A stretch of 64,000 nt of DNA, taken from positions 62,001 to 126,000 of the forward strand of contig NZ_BDCJ01000024.1 in the NCBI RefSeq assembly GCF_001613445.1, read 5' to 3'. The first letter of the stretch is position 1. The number at the start of each line of letters is the position of its first letter. The notes beneath the pieces are model-generated. The model was not told where the DNA came from and made no database searches. It saw only the letters and a list, made by a program, of their open reading frames with translations. The position numbers and the translations under genes were made by a program. Source of the DNA: Nocardia grenadensis NBRC 108939 (GTDB lineage: Bacteria; Actinomycetota; Actinomycetes; Mycobacteriales; Mycobacteriaceae). Below, piece by piece: positions 61,975 to 64,000 of the stretch.

Positions 61975-61976
61975 GC
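61619..61976 (-). repeat. Five tandem palindromic repeats in glfT1 5' end
   Basis: Copies at about 61914-61976, 61839-61901, 61764-61826, 61692-61754 and 61619-61682, listed from the gene's start. Start-to-start spacing is 75, 75, 72 and about 73 bp, and the peptide register is 25, 25, 24, 24 residues, so the frame is kept. The first three copies are nearly identical; the fourth and fifth are increasingly diverged. A sixth, degenerate unit may follow near 61550-61610. Confidence 0.92.
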
Positions 61977-62837
61977 TGTGTTGTTCTCCAGTTCTCGTTC
62001 GCCGTCGGCCGACTCCGGTGCGTCGTCGGCACGATCGGACTTCTCGGCCTCGATCTCCCGCAGGACCGTCGCCACATGATTACCCGCGTCCGGACCCTCG
62101 TAGGCCCGGACGACCTCTTCGATTCCGCCCTGCAATCGCACCTGCCCGTGATCGATCCACATGGCGGTATCGCAGAGCTGGGCCAGGAACTCGTTGGAAT
62201 GGCTGGCGAACACCAGGATGCCCGAGCGGGCGACCAACTGCTGCAACCGGATCCGCGCCTTCTTCATGAATTCCGCGTCGACCGCGCCGATCCCCTCGTC
62301 GAGCAGCAGGATCTCCGGGTCGATGGAGGTCACCACGCCCATCGCCAAGCGGACCCGCATACCGGTCGAATAGGTGCGCAGCGGCATGGACAGATATTCG
62401 CCGAGTTCGGTGAAATCGGCGATCTCGTCGATCTTGGACAGCATCTGCTTGCGAGTCTGTCCCAGGAACAGGCCGCGGATGATGATGTTCTCGTAGCCGG
62501 AGATCTCCGGGTCCATTCCGACACCCAGGTCGAACACCGGCGCGACCCGCCCGCGGATCCGCGCGCTACCGCGCGAGGGCTCGTAGATCCCGGACAGCAG
62601 CCGCAGCAGCGTGGACTTGCCCGCGCCGTTGTGGCCGACCAGGCCCACCCGATCGCCCTCTTTCAGCGACAGGTTGATATCGCGTAGGGCCTCGACCACC
62701 ACGACATCGGACTGGTTGCGGCCGATCGAACCGCCCGCCTTACCCAGGAACGCCTTTTTCAGCGACCGGGATTTCGCGTCGAAGATCGGGAACTCCACCC
62801 ACGCGTTGCGGGTTTCGATACTCACATGATCACTCAT
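61971..62837 (-). CDS. wzt: Galactan ABC exporter ATPase (Wzt, RfbE/Rv3781-like)
   Basis: ATP-binding subunit of the ABC transporter that flips lipid-linked galactan across the membrane. 288 residues. Walker A GHNGAGKST, Q-loop region VAPVFDLGVGM, signature YSTGMRVRLAMG, Walker B ILLLDEGIGAVD and H-loop FASHSN. An early strand SIETRNAWVEFPIF is typical of Wzt/Tag-type ATPases. There is no C-terminal carbohydrate-binding domain, as in Rv3781; the acidic tail ends in NNTA. ATG 62837 is 13 bp after the wzm stop. The stop TGA overlaps the glfT1 start and lies in the terminal sequence of a palindromic repeat. Confidence 0.94.
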   Translation of the reverse strand: MSDHVSIETRNAWVEFPIFDAKSRSLKKAFLGKAGGSIGRNQSDVVVVEALRDINLSLKEGDRVGLVGHNGAGKSTLLRLLSGIYEPSRGSARIRGRVAPVFDLGVGMDPEISGYENIIIRGLFLGQTRKQMLSKIDEIADFTELGEYLSMPLRTYSTGMRVRLAMGVVTSIDPEILLLDEGIGAVDAEFMKKARIRLQQLVARSGILVFASHSNEFLAQLCDTAMWIDHGQVRLQGGIEEVVRAYEGPDAGNHVATVLREIEAEKSDRADDAPESADGERELENNTA

Positions 62838-62850
62838 GATCGCCTGACTC

Positions 62851-63849
62851 CTAAACCCAGTAGGGCACGCGCGAACGGTACCGGCGCATTGCCAAAGCAG
62901 CCGCGATCCAGCCCACCACGGTGATAGCGCCGACGATCGCCCAGTGGTACAGCTTCTGATCGTCGCCGAGCAGCGGTGCGCGCACGATCTCCAGATAGTG
63001 GTAGGTGGGCACCACTTCGGCCAGCCGGGCCCGTTCGGCGACCTGACCGCCCTGCTCCTGCAGGCTCTTGGTGTTCCACATCACCGGGGTGAGTACGAAC
63101 AGCATCAGCGTCATACTGCCCAGGATCGGCGCGATATCGCGGTAGCGGGTGCTGAAGATGCCGAACAGCACCGAGACCCACATGGCGTTGAGGAACAGCA
63201 GCATCAGGGCCGGTATCGCGAAGATCGCGGTCCAGTGCAGTTCACGCCAGACCCCGAACAGCGCCAGTACGACGAAGTAGATCGCCGCGTTGTGCGCGAA
63301 GAACAGGATCTGCCGCCAGACCAGCCGGTACACGTGCACACTCAGCGCGGACGGCAGCTGTTTGATCAGTCCCTCGTTGGCGACGAAGACATCCGCGCCC
63401 TCCAGGATCGAAGCGTTGATGACGTTCCACACGATCAGGCCGACCGCCACGTACGGCAGATACTCGGTGAGCGGCTGGCCGAGCAGCGCGGCGTACAGGA
63501 TGCCGATGGCGGTGGCCTGCACACCGGTGGCGATGGTGATCCAGAACGGCCCCAGCACCGACCGCCGGTAGCGCTGTTTGATGTCCTGCCAACCCAGCGA
63601 AAGCCACAGTTCGCGCTGCCCGAACCCGTCGCGGATATCGCGCCAGGCCCGGGACCAGGACTGCGAATCGGACTGGATGGGATCCGTGGCGGTCACCTCG
63701 GCGGTATCGGCGCCGGCGACCGGGGTCTGCTCGGAACTCACGGGCTTCTCATCTGCGGCGGGGTCGTGGTCGGGGCGCACCGGGCTCTCGTCGGTGCTCT
63801 CCGGATCGTCAGGGTTTACCAGGTCGGAGCGAGCGGAAGCTGCAGGCAC
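62851..63849 (-). CDS. wzm: Galactan ABC exporter permease (Wzm, RfbD/Rv3783-like)
   Basis: Membrane subunit of the galactan exporter, an ABC-2 type permease of about 332 residues. An acidic N-terminal tail (about 1-70) precedes an amphipathic region (DIRDGFGQRELWLSLGWQDIKQRYRRS), typical of the gate helix. Six hydrophobic helices follow, e.g. ITIATGVQATAIGILYAALL and LMLLFLNAMWVSVLFGIFS, with FSTRYRDIAPIL a family motif. GTG 63849 is preferred because TAGTGT lies 8 bp upstream on the minus strand; an in-frame GTG at 63861 is less likely. Wzt follows after 13 bp, so this is the first gene of wzm-wzt-glfT1. Confidence 0.93.
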   Translation of the reverse strand: MPAASARSDLVNPDDPESTDESPVRPDHDPAADEKPVSSEQTPVAGADTAEVTATDPIQSDSQSWSRAWRDIRDGFGQRELWLSLGWQDIKQRYRRSVLGPFWITIATGVQATAIGILYAALLGQPLTEYLPYVAVGLIVWNVINASILEGADVFVANEGLIKQLPSALSVHVYRLVWRQILFFAHNAAIYFVVLALFGVWRELHWTAIFAIPALMLLFLNAMWVSVLFGIFSTRYRDIAPILGSMTLMLFVLTPVMWNTKSLQEQGGQVAERARLAEVVPTYHYLEIVRAPLLGDDQKLYHWAIVGAITVVGWIAAALAMRRYRSRVPYWV

Positions 63850-63857
63850 GGTGCACG

Positions 63858-63863
63858 ACACTA
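63858..63863 (-). promoter_or_regulatory. -10 box of leaderless wzm-wzt-glfT1 transcript
   Basis: TAGTGT (minus strand) ends 8 bp before GTG 63849. No ribosome-binding site lies between. The remaining ~140 bp to the window edge contain no gene I can support. Confidence 0.45.
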
Positions 63864-64000
63864 CCTCGGTGGACGAGTCGCGGTACCGGCCGCCTATACA
63901 CCACCGCGTTCAGAGGTATTGTCCGGTGCCTCCGATGGACGGGCCCGGCTGCGCGCCGCGACCCTCGGCGGTATGGATACCCGGAGGCAGGGCGCCCTGG

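Noticed and set aside
61619..61976. Possible CRISPR array at the palindromic repeat cluster
   Set aside because: Gaps between copies are only 9-12 bp and nearly identical in sequence; the array is in-frame within glfT1.
63925..64000. Start of a further plus-strand gene at the right edge (GTG 63925, ATG 63935 or ATG 63973)
   Set aside because: Fewer than 26 codons are visible, three starts in two frames compete, and no motif or ribosome-binding site decides between them.

Overview
The window is high-GC actinobacterial chromosome, most likely Nocardia or a close mycolic-acid-containing relative. It carries nearly the full gene set for the mycolyl-arabinogalactan cell wall: galactofuran polymerisation, decaprenyl-phosphoarabinose supply, arabinan transfer, final mycolic acid condensation and mycolyl transfer. 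Gene order resembles the M. tuberculosis Rv3779-Rv3811 region, but compacted and rearranged. The genus is an inference from gene content; no 16S rRNA or other marker is present.

Layout. 1-4.1 kb: a divergent pair of cell-envelope genes (a secreted amidase-type N-terminus cut by the window edge, and a SpoIID/LytB protein with an LGFP repeat), a TipA-type MerR regulator and a small membrane protein. 4.1-10.7 kb: the overlapping operon glf-glfT2-PAP2 phosphatase-ubiA-aftB. 10.9-16.9 kb: four tandem antigen 85-type mycolyltransferases, the last with C-terminal LGFP repeats. 17.6-29.3 kb: a lipoprotein, the Culp6-type cutinase-like lipase, an LLM oxidoreductase, then fadD32-pks13-accD4. 29.3-29.9 kb: a convergent cyclophilin. 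30.0-39.6 kb: emb, an inserted vapBC-like toxin-antitoxin pair, aftA and a second emb. 40.1-43.5 kb: dprE2/dprE1 on the minus strand and a divergent GtrA protein. 43.6-53.0 kb: an accessory stretch with a primase-polymerase-like small protein, a decayed DUF4282 gene, dTDP-rhamnose genes rfbC, rfbA and rfbB, and between them an ATP-grasp ligase next to a large protein with papain-like Cys/His/Asn motifs. 53.1-63.9 kb: a DUF2142-type membrane protein, a GT2 glycosyltransferase, a GtrA protein, a second GlfT2-like galactofuranosyltransferase, an SDR, a Pro/Gln-rich membrane protein, and the galactan start and export operon wzm-wzt-glfT1.

How the genes work together. Glf makes UDP-Galf. GlfT1 starts and GlfT2 extends galactan on the lipid carrier, and Wzm/Wzt export it. 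UbiA, a PAP2 phosphatase, DprE1 and DprE2 make decaprenyl-phosphoarabinose. AftA, the Emb proteins and AftB build arabinan. FadD32, AccD4 and Pks13 make mycolate, and the antigen 85 paralogues attach it. The rfb genes supply dTDP-rhamnose, needed for the linker.

The most unusual signal is a dispersed family of ~63-bp imperfect palindromes. At least eleven copies are present, at 14.8, 54.6, 55.7-55.9, 56.6 and 61.6-62.0 kb. Ten lie within or at the ends of glycosyltransferase reading frames, always in the same peptide sense (type MSxSGPxAxAxRxHAGPSLM). Five near-identical to diverged copies make up most of a ~180-residue N-terminal extension of GlfT1. The arrangement recalls the in-frame palindromic elements of Rickettsia. 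Other points of interest are the ATP-grasp/papain-like pair, recurrent leaderless-promoter geometry at the core cell-wall genes, and two unexplained intergenic repeat arrays.
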